Below, one piece after another: positions 44,143 through 53,607 of a DNA stretch of 64,000 bases (position 1 is the stretch's first letter; each line of letters starts with the position of its first letter). The stretch is from Vicinamibacterales bacterium (GTDB lineage: Bacteria; Acidobacteriota; Vicinamibacteria; Vicinamibacterales; UBA2999). The position numbers and the translations under genes are program-made. Under the pieces are notes generated by a model, which saw nothing but the letters and a program-made list of their open reading frames with translations, did no database searches and was not told the DNA's origin. The stretch is from positions 135,417-199,416 of the forward strand of contig JBAZYO010000011.1 of assembly GCA_041659285.1 (NCBI GenBank). Reading direction: 5' to 3'.

Positions 44143-45753
44143 ATGATCGCTCGTCTCTGTCGCGCCGCCGCCCTGTGTCTGTGTTGTCTGATAGCCGGCT
44201 CCTCCGCGAGCTGGGCTCAAGAGAGTCACCTCGACACCCCGGGCGAAATCCCCAAGTACGTCAGAGACCCCATCCCCCTCTACACCGCCGCACTCGGCCC
44301 CTTCAAGCGGCCCATCTCCACCAAGAACGCGGAAGCGCAGGCCTTCTTCAACCAGGGCTTCCAGATGATGTACGCCTTCGCCCGCCTCGACGCCATCCGC
44401 TCGTTCCGCGAGGCGTGGAAGCGCGACCCCGACTGCGCCATCTGTTACTGGGGCGAAGGCTGGGCGTGGGGCTCGTACTTGAACGGACCGATGTCGGCCG
44501 ACCAGTCGCCCTTCGCCTATGCGGCCACGCAAAAGGCCGTCAGCCTGAAGGACAAGGCCACGCCGGTGGAGCGCGCCTTCATCGAGGCGCTCAACGTCCG
44601 CTACGTGAAGGACTTCGACGCCAAGACGCGCAAGGACCAGGACCAGGCCTACGCCGACGCCATGAAGAAGCTGGCGGAGCAGTACCCGAACGACCTCGAC
44701 GCGGTCACCCTCTACGGCGATGCGCTGTTCCTGCTCGAGCCGCGCCGCGGCACGCGCGACGTCAACGCGCCCAACATCAAGCGCCTGCACGGCGTGCTGG
44801 AATCGGTGCTGGCGAAGGATCCGAAGCATCCCGGCGCCTGCCACCTCTACGTGCACGCCACCGAGTCCACCGTCAAGCCGGAGAAGGCGGTGTTCTGCGC
44901 CGAGTACCTCGGCAAGACCATCCCGGGCGCCAGCCACATCAACCACATGCCGTCGCACACCTGGAACGAAGTGGGCCGCTGGTCCGATTCGGTGCGCGCC
45001 AACCTCGAGGCCTGGCACTCGGACCTGAAGGCCGACCTCGGCGAGGGCTTCGCCATCTATCCCGACCACAACCTTCACATGCTGCTCTACGCCGCGTCGA
45101 TGGACGGCCAGGGCGCCATCGCCACGCAGGCCGGCAAGGACTACACCAAGCGCACGAGCGACACCATGTACCAGGCGCTGACGCTGATTCGCTTCGGCCG
45201 CTTCGACGAAGTCGTGGAGATCACCAGGCGCCCGGAACGCGAAATCCCGGCCGCCGCCTTCGACTTCTCACAGGGCTACGCCAAGCTGAAGTTGGGCGAG
45301 CCGGAGTTCGCCAAGGCCTACCTGGCCAAGGTGAAGAAGATCGCCGAGACCTCGAAGCAGGAGTTCCGCAGCCACTCGGCGTCAGCGCTGGTCGGCGTGA
45401 TGGCCGGCATTCTCGACGGCGAAATTACGCGGATGGGCGGGGACGTGTCCGGCGCGATCGCCAGGTTCGAGGAAGCCGTAAAGCTGGATGACAAGTTGGA
45501 GTACGACGAGCCGGAGCCGCTGCCGTTCCCGGCGCGCCACTGGCTGGGCGCGGCCTTGATTGAGGCCAGGCGCCACGCCGACGCCGAGGCCGTGTATCGC
45601 GAAGACCTGAAACAGCACCCGCACAACGGCTGGTCGCTGCTCGGCCTGCAGCAGGCGCTGAAGGCGCAGGGCAAGACGGATCCGGCGGTGGACGACGACC
45701 TCGCCAGGAGCTGGGCGCGCTCCGACACCTGGACCCGGTCGTCGCGGTTCTAG
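44143..45753 (+). CDS. Exported TPR-repeat protein
   Basis: The protein has 536 residues from the ATG at 44143, chosen because GGAGG lies six bases upstream; the ATG at 44125 overlaps the binding site. It has a signal peptide (ALCLCCLIAGSSASWAQ). TPR-like helical repeats run throughout (FNQGFQMMYAFARLDAIRSF, REAWKRDPDCAICYWG, FIEALNVRYVKDFD and later AVYREDLKQHPHNGWSLLGL). Such exported TPR proteins are common in Acidobacteria-like genomes and probably form protein-protein scaffolds. It stands alone with its own putative transcription unit after the two-component genes. Confidence 0.8.
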   Translation: MIARLCRAAALCLCCLIAGSSASWAQESHLDTPGEIPKYVRDPIPLYTAALGPFKRPISTKNAEAQAFFNQGFQMMYAFARLDAIRSFREAWKRDPDCAICYWGEGWAWGSYLNGPMSADQSPFAYAATQKAVSLKDKATPVERAFIEALNVRYVKDFDAKTRKDQDQAYADAMKKLAEQYPNDLDAVTLYGDALFLLEPRRGTRDVNAPNIKRLHGVLESVLAKDPKHPGACHLYVHATESTVKPEKAVFCAEYLGKTIPGASHINHMPSHTWNEVGRWSDSVRANLEAWHSDLKADLGEGFAIYPDHNLHMLLYAASMDGQGAIATQAGKDYTKRTSDTMYQALTLIRFGRFDEVVEITRRPEREIPAAAFDFSQGYAKLKLGEPEFAKAYLAKVKKIAETSKQEFRSHSASALVGVMAGILDGEITRMGGDVSGAIARFEEAVKLDDKLEYDEPEPLPFPARHWLGAALIEARRHADAEAVYREDLKQHPHNGWSLLGLQQALKAQGKTDPAVDDDLARSWARSDTWTRSSRF

Positions 45754-45821
45754 TGTAGGCCGCCCGCGTTCACCTGCGGCGCGGGCGCGATAATTGCAGC
45801 CGAAGCAGGAGGAGATTTCAC

Positions 45822-46199
45822 ATGTTCCTCTTGCTTCGGTTGCTCATCAACGCCGGCGCCCTCTGGGCCGCCACTACCCTGGTGGACGGCATCTCGTTTA
45901 CCGGCAGTACCGGCCGCTTCTTCGTCGTCGCCCTCATCTTCGGCCTGCTGAACGCCCTCGTCCGCCCAATCCTGCTTCTCCTGTCACTTCCGCTCTTGAT
46001 CCTGACGCTCGGCCTGTTCACGTTCGTGCTGAACGCGTTTGTTCTCATGATGCTGAGCGGATTGTCGGAGAGTCTCGGGCTCGGCTTCCACGTTGCGGGG
46101 TTCTTCCCGGCCTTCGTCGGCGCGCTGATTGTCACGATCGTGAGCTTCCTGCTATCGATGTTTCTCGTTGCAGAGACAGAACGCTCGATGAAGAAGTAG
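45822..46199 (+). CDS. Phage-holin-family (DUF4_2-type) membrane protein
   Basis: The protein has 125 residues with GGAGG before the ATG. Four hydrophobic helices are evident (LLRLLINAGALWAATTLV, FFVVALIFGLLNALV, LLLLSLPLLILTLGLFTFVLNAF, FFPAFVGALIVTIVSFLLSMF). The layout and NALVRPILLLLSLPL motif match the small membrane family named after phage holins but widespread in bacteria. Function is unknown; no lysin gene is near, so a lysis role is unlikely. Confidence 0.85.
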   Translation: MFLLLRLLINAGALWAATTLVDGISFTGSTGRFFVVALIFGLLNALVRPILLLLSLPLLILTLGLFTFVLNAFVLMMLSGLSESLGLGFHVAGFFPAFVGALIVTIVSFLLSMFLVAETERSMKK

Positions 46200-46251
46200 C
46201 TGTGAGAGAACGCCAGAGCCCTCTCTCGGATGCGGGCTCGTTCGTCGTCGC

Positions 46252-46282
46252 GTGGGCGCCATTGGTACCCCCAGGCGCCCAC
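46252..46282. terminator. GC-rich hairpin
   Basis: GTGGGCGCC and GGCGCCCAC form a 9-bp stem around a 13-nt loop, about 50 bp past the membrane-protein gene. Placed to end that transcript; no T-tract follows. Confidence 0.45.
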
Positions 46283-46389
46283 GGGCCTCTCTGCCACAAT
46301 GCGTGAGCGCGCCCACTCGGCCCATCGGAAATCCAGAATCGGCGTAATCTGCGTAATCTGCGGCCAAGACAAGAGTGAAGGAGATCCCA

Positions 46390-46752
46390 ATGATCGACCG
46401 CTACACGAAAGTGGTACTGACGCTGATAGCAACGGCGCTGGTGTACCTCTGCGTTGTCCTCACGCCGATCCCCGCCGTGCAGGCGCAGTCTTCTCCGCGG
46501 CCGGGCGAGCCTACTGGCCCCGCGCAAGTGGTGATCGTCGGCTGGCGTGGCGCCCCGGGCGACACCGTCCCGGTCACGGTGACGGCGCCGGTCCAGGTCA
46601 CCGGGCGGGTCATCACCGAAAAGGCCGGCGAGCGCGCCGACCGCGTCGTGCTCGTCGGCTGGGAAGAGGGCGGCACGCGTGACGGCAAACCCGCTGCCCA
46701 GGTGCGGTCGATCACTCCTGGAGCGCCGGGGTTCCCGGTGGTGCAGAAATAG
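46390..46752 (+). CDS. Small exported hypothetical protein
   Basis: The protein has 120 residues from the ATG at 46390 (GAAGGAGATCCC upstream). A signal peptide or N-terminal anchor (VVLTLIATALVYLCVVLTPIPAVQA) is followed by a short beta-rich domain: QVVIVGWRG, VPVTVTAPVQVTGRV and RVVLVGWEEG, two related strands suggesting an internal duplication. No function is recognised. Confidence 0.7.
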   Translation: MIDRYTKVVLTLIATALVYLCVVLTPIPAVQAQSSPRPGEPTGPAQVVIVGWRGAPGDTVPVTVTAPVQVTGRVITEKAGERADRVVLVGWEEGGTRDGKPAAQVRSITPGAPGFPVVQK

Positions 46753-46833
46753 GGAATCCTCCGGAGCGGCGAGCGCGCCCTCGGCGGCTGGCGGGCACGT
46801 CCTTTGCTCAGCAATTCGGGCGGAGGACGGACA

Positions 46834-47040
46834 ATGCCCACACCAATCCCAGACCCGAAGAGCCCGGCGAGCAAGCCGCATGGCACCACGGACGATCAGA
46901 TCAAGGAAATGGAAAACGAGGGGCAGGCGGCCTCGAGCCAGGCGACGCCGGAGGACGCCCCCAGCCCGAGGTCGGAGTTCGACAAGACCATGAGCGACCA
47001 GGACATCGACACCGCCGGCACCGACGCCGAGAAGCCGTAA
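46834..47040 (+). CDS. Small acidic disordered protein
   Basis: The protein has 68 residues from the ATG at 46834 with GGAGGACGGACA upstream, a good site for such a short gene. It is polar and Pro/Asp/Glu-rich (DDQIKEMENEG, SEFDKTMSDQDIDTAGTDAEKP), with no signal or membrane segment, so probably disordered. Function unknown. Confidence 0.55.
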   Translation: MPTPIPDPKSPASKPHGTTDDQIKEMENEGQAASSQATPEDAPSPRSEFDKTMSDQDIDTAGTDAEKP

Positions 47041-47236
47041 CCCATGGCAAAGCACGACCCAAATCAGCACCGGCGACACCGCAATCTGGAAGTCCCCGGC
47101 GACGTGCGGGCTATCCGATCGAGGATGCCGTCATGAGCGAACGCGTTGTCGTCCGCGACATCGCCAAGCGCATCGGCAGGAAATCGTAGGGTGGAGCGGG
47201 GCACGGGATATGCACTGGGATCTGGAGGAGGATCCT

Positions 47237-48394
47237 ATGTTTTCGCGCGCGCTACTTACTCTCTCAGTCGTGGCTCTGGCCACACCCGTGATCTTCGCGT
47301 CCGGCGCTGACCAAGCTCAGGCGGCACGCATGCGCTTCGAGGCCATGGATCAGAACCGCGACGGCGTCATCTCGCGCGACGAGTGGCAGGGTTCGGCACG
47401 CTCGTTCCAGGTCCACGACTGGAATGGCGACGGGCGGTTGTCTGGCGACGAAATCCGCATAGGCGCCCAGCGCAACAGCGACCTCGAAGGCGCCGACCAC
47501 AACCCCGGCCGGGCCGAGCGGTTCCTCGCCTGGACGGCGGCGGGCTTCACCAGCCTGGACCACAACCGCGATGGCCGCGTCACGGCCAACGAATGGCACT
47601 ACGATCTCGAAACGTTCCGCCGCGCGGACCGCAACCGCGACGAGGCGCTCACCCGTAACGAGTTCCTGAACGCCGACGACGCGGAGTGGGACGATGACCG
47701 GGGCGACAGCTTCGATGACCTCGACGTGAACAACAACGGGCGCGTGGAGCGCAACGAGTGGCACACGGGTGCCGCGGCCTTCACCTGGCTGGACCGCAAC
47801 GGCGACGGCGTGTTGAGCCGGTTCGAAGTCGTGGGCACGCAGCCGAGCGCCGACACCTACGATTAGTTCGCCAACCTCGACGTCGATCGCAACGGCAGCC
47901 TCGCGCAGAGCGAGTGGCACTGGTCACGTAACAGCTTCACCCAGCGCGACACCAACCGCGACGGCCGGCTTACCCGCCGCGAATTCGACGCCGCCGGTGG
48001 CGCACCGCTGACGGCATCAGGCGCGGGTTCGCAAACCGTGCACGTGAACGCGCAGCAGCGCTGGACCGACGCGATGCTGGACGTCCGTGCCGGCGACACG
48101 CTGACCTTCGACGCCAGCGGCTCCATCCAGATGAGCGATGACGACAACGACACCGCCACGCCGGCCGGTTCCCGCAGGGGCCGCACGGCGCCCGATGCGC
48201 CGGTGCTCAAGCAGCTCGCCGGCGGTCTCATCATGCGGATTGACGACTACGGTCCGATCTTCGTCGGCGCGCGCCGCACGATCACGGCGCCGGTCAGCGG
48301 TCGCTTGTATCTGGGCGTGAACGACGATCACCTGCCGGACAACCGCGGCGAGCTCGTGGTCACGGTGGGCGTGCGCGGCCGCACGTCGCGCTAA
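47237..48394 (+). pseudogene. EF-hand/lectin-like protein split by in-frame amber stop
   Basis: A GGAGGAGGAT site precedes the ATG at 47237. A signal peptide (ALLTLSVVALATPVIFA) is followed by tandem EF-hand-like loops (DQNRDGVISRDE, DWNGDGRLSGDE, DHNRDGRVTANE, DVNNNGRVERNE, DRNGDGVLSRFE). TAG at 47864-47866 stops the frame after DTYD. The same frame stays open to TAA... at 48392-48394 and continues EF-hand-like sequence (FANLDVDRNGSLAQSEWHW, DTNRDGRLTRREF), then a beta-rich domain resembling PA-IL galactose lectins (VHVNAQQRWTDAMLDVRAGD, GRLYLGVNDDHLPDNRGEL). So one 385-codon gene is interrupted by a single codon: a nonsense mutation, a sequencing error, or readthrough. Confidence 0.8.
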
Positions 48395-48502
48395 CCAGAA
48401 CCTGGCGGGAGGAGCGGTGTTTCCCATTTGTCGGGAGACACCGACTTCCTGTCGGGAGGGATCCGACGGGCTGTCGGGAACCCGATCCCCAGCGCAATGT
48501 AG

Positions 48503-48522
48503 TATCCGGCTTTAGCCGGATA
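48503..48522. repeat. REP-like hairpin near tRNA-Arg
   Basis: TATCCGGC-TTTA-GCCGGATA forms an 8-bp stem with a 4-nt loop. The core matches the palindrome at 9941-9958. It lies 30 bp before tRNA-Arg and could also serve as a terminator for the upstream gene. Confidence 0.55.
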
Positions 48523-48551
48523 ACTCTCCTGTGCTAAGCTTGAAAGTCTGT

Positions 48552-48629
<78 letters not shown>

Positions 48630-48630
48630 A

Positions 48631-48647
48631 GATTTCCTAAGGAAATC
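48631..48647. terminator. Hairpin directly after tRNA-Arg
   Basis: GATTTCC-TAA-GGAAATC is a perfect 7-bp stem beginning one base past the CCA. It may end tRNA transcription or be part of the integrase attachment site. Confidence 0.4.
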
Positions 48648-48739
48648 CGCAAGTCTGCACTCCTCGCCGATCTCGTCGGCGAGCCTGACTGACAAATGAC
48701 TGACAATCGGTAGCGGTTCACCGTTGCCTCCGGTTGCCT

Positions 48740-50017
48740 CTACTCGCCTACTGCCCGGTCTTCCGGCCGGTCTTCATTAGAAGCTGTCGTCTCTAGCCGC
48801 AGCTGACGGCGACGTTCCCATACTCCGTTCAGTGCCCTCCTCATTTCTTCGTCCGTGATGTTTAGATACCGCTGCGTCGTCTTGATGTCGGAATGGCCGA
48901 GCATCAGCTGAATGACGCGGATGTCGACGCCGTCCGCCAGTAGCCGGCAGGCGCCTTCGTGACGGAGATCGTGCCAATGAAGGTCGATCTCTCTGAGCTT
49001 CTCGCGATCGACCCGAACCCCGGGCTTTGCTCGCTTGGTCGGGTGCCCATTGGCGACGAGCAGCAGCGATTCCCATGCGGTCTTGAAGCTGTCCTGGAAC
49101 TCGCCCTCGGTTGAGCCGAACACAAACGCGGATGGTCCCAATTCCGCTCGGCGTTTCAGGATCGGAGCAAGACGGCCCTTCGGATCGAATGGAATCCGTC
49201 GGTTCTCCGAGTCCTTCGCATTCACGCCTCGAATCAGAATCTGATGCTGCGTGCGATCCACGTCGCGGTTCTGCATGCGAAGCATCTCACCCTGCCGGCA
49301 ACAGGTTTCAAGTGCCGCGATGATCCGATCGTGCATCGCGGGTCCCGTCCACTTGTGTTCGGCCGTGTTCATCGTCAGACACGCGAAGAGCAGTGTCTGC
49401 TCCTCGTCGCGGTGAACGCGCCGATCCCTCTTCGTCTCGTCGCGTGCTCTGATGCTCACGCCGAAGCGATGAAACGGACTCGTCGAGAGCAGCGGCGGCT
49501 CCTGGAAGCGTCCCCAATTGATCGCCGCTCGCAGAACTCCGAGAGCACGGTTCACGGTCGCGACCTCGTGTCCCTTCCGGAACGCTGCCTTGAACCGGGT
49601 GATCTCGGGTGCCTTCTCGAGAGCCGCGACCGGAAGCTCTCCCAGCGATGCTTTCAGCGACTTGATGTGGCCGGCCACCGTGTTCGCGCTCTTGAGACCT
49701 TCCGCTTCCACGTAGCCTGTGTAGTACTGGTCGAGGAAGGCCGCCACCGTGAGGACGGTCTCGGTCTGCTGCTTTGGCTTGGTTGGCGGCACACGCGGAT
49801 CGCGGCCAGCGATGATCTCGCCCAGAAATTTCGGTTCCCAGACGCGTTCCGCCGTCTGCTTTGACGTAATCGGCTCTGTCGCTCCACGCACGAGCGCAAA
49901 GTCATCAACAGGCATGCGCCACCGCTTGCCTTGGTGCATTGTGTCGAACCACCACGGATGATCGCATCGCGGGCTTGCGCGACATCCCTTCGGCTTACAG
50001 ATCTTGCGAACAGACAT
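48740..50017 (-). CDS. Tyrosine recombinase/integrase
   Basis: The protein has 425 residues from the ATG at 50017 (AAAGGAG upstream; a longer in-frame form to 50173 would overlap the excisionase gene). Core catalytic features: Arg in CCRQGEML, HxxR in HWHDLRHEG, and His...Tyr in MLGHSDIKTTQRYL. An N-terminal Zn-like segment (CKPKGCRASPRCDHPWW) and a SAM-like core-binding domain (LTVAAFLDQYYTGYVE) precede it. It lies 110 bp from tRNA-Arg and faces it, as integrases of tRNA-targeting islands do. Confidence 0.93.
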   Translation of the reverse strand: MSVRKICKPKGCRASPRCDHPWWFDTMHQGKRWRMPVDDFALVRGATEPITSKQTAERVWEPKFLGEIIAGRDPRVPPTKPKQQTETVLTVAAFLDQYYTGYVEAEGLKSANTVAGHIKSLKASLGELPVAALEKAPEITRFKAAFRKGHEVATVNRALGVLRAAINWGRFQEPPLLSTSPFHRFGVSIRARDETKRDRRVHRDEEQTLLFACLTMNTAEHKWTGPAMHDRIIAALETCCRQGEMLRMQNRDVDRTQHQILIRGVNAKDSENRRIPFDPKGRLAPILKRRAELGPSAFVFGSTEGEFQDSFKTAWESLLLVANGHPTKRAKPGVRVDREKLREIDLHWHDLRHEGACRLLADGVDIRVIQLMLGHSDIKTTQRYLNITDEEMRRALNGVWERRRQLRLETTASNEDRPEDRAVGE

Positions 50018-50034
50018 ATTTACTTCTCCTTTCG

Positions 50035-50304
50035 TTATGACAGTCTCGTCGGTGCTCCTCTCTTGATCCAATCGAGCACGTCGCTCGGGTGAAACCTCCT
50101 TCCTCTGACGCCGAATCGCTGTGAGACGAGCAGCCCGCGCAAGTACGCGCGTCGTACCGTCTCCTCGTGACATCCGACATATTGAGCAACTTCGAACGCC
50201 GTCATCAACCGATCCGGCAGTGTGGTTGGCTGCGCTGCTCGATGCGCAACTGGATTCGAATCTCCTTCAACATTCTCGGATGCCGCAAAAGTGCTCCGTT
50301 TCAT
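50035..50304 (-). CDS. Excisionase-like HTH protein
   Basis: The protein has 89 residues from the ATG at 50304 (GGAGGAG 5 nt upstream; longer in-frame forms lack a site). A MerR-like/excisionase helix-turn-helix is seen in MTAFEVAQYVGCHEETVRRAYLRGLL, followed by a wing with RRFHPSDVLDWI. It ends 17 bp before the integrase start on the same strand, the usual xis-int arrangement. Confidence 0.85.
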   Translation of the reverse strand: MKRSTFAASENVEGDSNPVAHRAAQPTTLPDRLMTAFEVAQYVGCHEETVRRAYLRGLLVSQRFGVRGRRFHPSDVLDWIKRGAPTRLS

Positions 50305-50701
50305 GTTCTCCTCCGATCGAACCGCTGGAGTTGAACGAGCCCGGCGCCGCATTGAAGCGCGCGCAAGGCTCGTCGTTCCGCGGCGATCGTTGGCGGCATC
50401 CGTCGCAAACGACGCTAGCAATGTGGTCCGCGCAGACAAGTTCGCTCTGATCGCGAACGCGTCGAGGCGGTGAAGGTTAGGTGCGGTGCGCTAGGCCTTG
50501 AGGCGAGAGCGATAAAGCGCTCCGCGTCGGATGACCGAGGCGGAGGAGGGTTGCCAGTTGTGACAACTGGCGAGCGATGCGTGCAGGATACGCCGACTCG
50601 AATCGATGGTCAACCTCATCAATCCAAAGAGCCGTTCCCTTGATTTCCCCGCTCTGCCACAGTGGGCGCTGGACCGCAGTGTTGGGGTCTAAAATGCCTG
50701 G
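50305..50701. other. Intergenic gap between excisionase and cargo
   Basis: About 400 bp with no convincing gene. It should carry the promoters for the leftward int/xis operon and the rightward cargo gene. No tandem repeats or att-like copy of the tRNA end were recognised here. Confidence 0.4.
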
Positions 50702-51421
50702 ATGACCAATGAAGAAGATGTCGACCGCGAAGCGAAAGACCACGATGATGCCCTTCTGAAGGAGATGCTTGATCGAAAGCCATCGCCTTTCACGGAGTTA
50801 TTCACCGCCACGCCTGACGGCCCAAATGCACAGCTCAATCCATCCCTAATCTCGCAATCAGGTCACCTCGACGATTATTTTCGCGTTGCTCGCGAGATTG
50901 CGGAGGGATTGCCTGACGACGTTCCCGCCATCGAGATGCGACTCTTTCCACTGCTGCTTAACTACCGACACGCAGTCGAGCTCGCGTTAAAGTACGCATT
51001 GGTGAATCTCGTCCGACGCATTCGAACGGACGACGCGACCTATCAGTATCAAATCCCAACTCACCACAAACTAGGTCCGCTACTCGACGAGGTTCTCCGC
51101 CTCCATGCGCTCGCGCACCCGATGCTCGAGAAGAGCACGGGTGCTGTCGACCCACCATCGACACAAGCACAGGGCTTTATTCGAGAGCTAGACGTTCTGG
51201 ATCCATCTGGGATGGCGTTTCGATACGTGCACGATAAGCCCAAAGGGACCAATCCTCCGGCTCGCCTGATCGGCAAGGTAACCGACATCGGCGTCGAAGC
51301 GCTGATTGCGGGAATGACTCATATCGAAAAGGAGCTGCTCTGGTATATCTCAATGATCGAGAACAGCACAGATTTGTGGGAACAATGGACCGCCGACATG
51401 ATGGCTGACCTAGGTTGGTAG
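50702..51421 (+). CDS. HEPN-like hypothetical protein
   Basis: The protein has 239 residues. LLNYRHAVELALKYALVNLVRR (written in two parts: LLNYRHAVELAL, KYALVNLVRR) has the helical look of HEPN-fold proteins, followed by HHKLGPLLDEVLRLH. No complete RxxxxH RNase motif was identified with certainty. No signal or membrane segment is present. It begins the cargo of the integrase island and has lower GC than the core genes. Function unknown; abortive or RNA-related roles are possible by analogy. Confidence 0.65.
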   Translation: MTNEEDVDREAKDHDDALLKEMLDRKPSPFTELFTATPDGPNAQLNPSLISQSGHLDDYFRVAREIAEGLPDDVPAIEMRLFPLLLNYRHAVELALKYALVNLVRRIRTDDATYQYQIPTHHKLGPLLDEVLRLHALAHPMLEKSTGAVDPPSTQAQGFIRELDVLDPSGMAFRYVHDKPKGTNPPARLIGKVTDIGVEALIAGMTHIEKELLWYISMIENSTDLWEQWTADMMADLGW

Positions 51422-51437
51422 TATCTGTCTTTCGAGT

Positions 51438-52337
51438 CTAGACGTTTTTTACGCCCCAAGGACCGGACCTAAAGAACAGCCGCTGCGGTTCGCCAGCACC
51501 TCTAAGTAGAGCATCGCAGAGACAGAATGAATGGAGATCTGAAAAATACTCCACGATGTAGTCGTATTCGGCTACGGTCTTTGACACGTCCAGCTCAACA
51601 CCTAAAACCTTGAGGATGTCCATCATGCAGTCGGCGATATTTGCAACGGACTGGTTATAGATCAACTCAAACGTCGAAGAAGGCACATTGAGAACACCCG
51701 CCACGCCCGTGTGCGAGGCGAAGTTTCGCATGTCGTACCCGTGAGCGACCTTGAGCTGTGCTTCTGGACCAACTGCTTTGGCGCGCTCCTTGAGCTTCAT
51801 TCCGCTCCAATGGTCCGGCGGCTTACCCCACAACTTCTGTGTCTGCGCGTCAATGCGGGCGCCCTCCTTTGCGATGAATCCTCGGTGCGGCAATGCTGCC
51901 GAGGGCGACTCGTCTAGTTCGGGATACTCCAGAAAGAAGCGGTCGGTCCTCTTGGCGCTCAAGAGCTTCTGATACTCACCAAATGCGAACAAACGCTGTG
52001 GGCCGTCGGCAATGACGTTCTGATGGAGCAGCCTTATGTCTAGCCAAAGCTCGATGACGGAACGTTCGGCAGACGTGACTGTCTGCTGGTACACGAGCGA
52101 GTTCAAACGAGGCACCACCCTCCCGTGCCCAATCGCCCGGTCAGATAGCGTGGCGACCGCCAGCTGTCGAAGGGGCCAAGAGTCGCGATGGTGAACAAAA
52201 GGGTGAACGATATCCACCCAGAAGGCCTCAATCGCATTGAGCTGTGACATGTACGCGCCTGTCAACACCGGCGGCGTAAGCTCTAGCTTCGCGGCCCGCA
52301 CCATGTCGTCAGCCGTCAGGTGATTCTCAAACAACAT
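51438..52337 (-). CDS. DUF5677-like protein
   Basis: The protein has 299 residues. It is helical and carries a DUF5677-like core (SVIELWLDIRLLHQN, then later YDMRNFASHTGVAGVLN), in which a conserved N/H pair resembles HEPN-type active sites. The first about 80 residues are a variable helical N-terminus. It is convergent with the preceding gene (16-bp gap). Function is unknown; relatives occur in accessory and defence-like regions. Confidence 0.7.
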   Translation of the reverse strand: MLFENHLTADDMVRAAKLELTPPVLTGAYMSQLNAIEAFWVDIVHPFVHHRDSWPLRQLAVATLSDRAIGHGRVVPRLNSLVYQQTVTSAERSVIELWLDIRLLHQNVIADGPQRLFAFGEYQKLLSAKRTDRFFLEYPELDESPSAALPHRGFIAKEGARIDAQTQKLWGKPPDHWSGMKLKERAKAVGPEAQLKVAHGYDMRNFASHTGVAGVLNVPSSTFELIYNQSVANIADCMMDILKVLGVELDVSKTVAEYDYIVEYFSDLHSFCLCDALLRGAGEPQRLFFRSGPWGVKNV

Positions 52338-52386
52338 GGTTAATACAGATCCTCGGTTGGCGATGGTAACCTAGCAGCCCCACGGC

Positions 52387-52749
52387 TTGTTCGTTCAGCC
52401 GCAGGACCATGCTATGTGCGCCCCTTCTGTCGTGGCCGACGATTGGATCAGTAAAGGTTGCCACATCAAAGTGAATGGAATCGAGCTGGCGGTCCGTCCG
52501 GACCATCTCGGTGGTGTTGTTTTTGGCAGCGTCTTCTCAGCCCTACCCCAGTTAGCGGTCGAAGAGGCCATTCGAATGGCGCTGCGCGACTGCCTTACAG
52601 ACGCCAGAGTCAGACATGCTTGGATAAAGCGAATAGATGGCGCTATGGTTCATCTGTACTCGCATTCGGGAGTTCTACGGGAAATCGCCCTTGGTCGATT
52701 AGCAGAACTACATTTTTTGAGGATCGCGCTCGCGCGAATCAAGGACTAG
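52387..52749 (+). CDS. Small hypothetical protein
   Basis: The protein has up to 120 residues; a later ATG at 52414 gives 111. It contains HIKVNGIELAVRPDHLGGVVFGS and a helical end VEEAIRMALRDCLTDARVRHAW, no membrane segment. It ends one base before the next gene's ATG, so the two are coupled. No family recognised. Confidence 0.5.
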   Translation: MFVQPQDHAMCAPSVVADDWISKGCHIKVNGIELAVRPDHLGGVVFGSVFSALPQLAVEEAIRMALRDCLTDARVRHAWIKRIDGAMVHLYSHSGVLREIALGRLAELHFLRIALARIKD

Positions 52750-53568
52750 ATGACCGCATCTCTTGATCGATTTCTTCGTACAGGGCAGCTCGGCCCGCTG
52801 ACTCTCGGGATGAAACCCAGTGAGGCACAAACGCTCCTTGGTGAGCCAAGTGTCCAATCCCAGAAGCTCAATCCACTGCTGCTTGGCTACGGGCCACTTG
52901 AACTGACGTTTGTGGGGAAGAAACGTCAGTCACCGCAACTAGTGCAAATCAAGCTTTCATTCTCATCGAGCGCTGAAGGCCTGCCAGACGCTGTGGATGT
53001 AGACCAGTGGATACTCAACGCCAACAGCACTATCCGCGACTTCAACCATCTCTTGGATCGGAGCGGAATTGAGCCGGCAGTCACCTATCCTGGCCACGAA
53101 ATTCACCTCCATTCAGGAGTAAAGGCAATCTTCTACTTGGACCGTCTCAAGGAACTGTCTGTTTCTCGACGCGACACGGATAGAAATACGCCACCAACAC
53201 TCTCCGACAGTCGTGAGCCTTCACTTCGTCATATTCAAGATCTGCTACTGGAAGCAGAGACAGCGGTCAATGCTGGCCTGACGTCCGCCGGCTTCGTTCT
53301 CGCGTGGGCGGCACTTGAGGCCGCCATGCGGCGAACGGCACTCTCCGCAGGGCTTGAGAGTCAGATCGGAGTTCAGCCCTCAGCGCTCATGCGGGCCCTT
53401 TATGGCGTCGGCCGGCTGAATTCCGAGGACATCGCTCTAGTGGAAGGTGCCCGACAAGCCCGGACAGTTATTGTCCACGGCCTCGCACCAACCCCGATCG
53501 ATTCAACGCTCGTCGGAGCGATAGTCAAAGTCGCCCAACGTCTCCTCCGTTCATCAGACGCAGCTTAA
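52750..53568 (+). CDS. HEPN-domain protein with Rx4H motif
   Basis: The protein has 272 residues. The N-terminal about 150 residues form a beta-rich domain (LGPLTLGMKPSEAQTLLG, LLGYGPLELTFVGKK). The C-terminal helical domain has SAGFVLAWAALEAAMRR, and RTVIVHG gives R-x4-H, the RNase signature of many HEPN toxins. It starts directly after the small gene at 52387. The domain pair may be a sensor plus RNA-cutting effector, but neither half is proven. Confidence 0.7.
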   Translation: MTASLDRFLRTGQLGPLTLGMKPSEAQTLLGEPSVQSQKLNPLLLGYGPLELTFVGKKRQSPQLVQIKLSFSSSAEGLPDAVDVDQWILNANSTIRDFNHLLDRSGIEPAVTYPGHEIHLHSGVKAIFYLDRLKELSVSRRDTDRNTPPTLSDSREPSLRHIQDLLLEAETAVNAGLTSAGFVLAWAALEAAMRRTALSAGLESQIGVQPSALMRALYGVGRLNSEDIALVEGARQARTVIVHGLAPTPIDSTLVGAIVKVAQRLLRSSDAA

Positions 53569-53607
53569 CCAACGAGCTGACGTACTGCGTACGAGCAAGC
53601 CGGTTTG

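Noticed and set aside
47044..47136. Tiny plus-strand frame of 30 codons
   Set aside because: No ribosome-binding site or recognisable motif; a 18-codon frame overlapping the next bases is equally unsupported.
53569..53607. attC-like core (GCTTAAC) after the HEPN-like gene
   Set aside because: The gap is only 39 bp and there is no matching GTTRRRY or paired inner arms.
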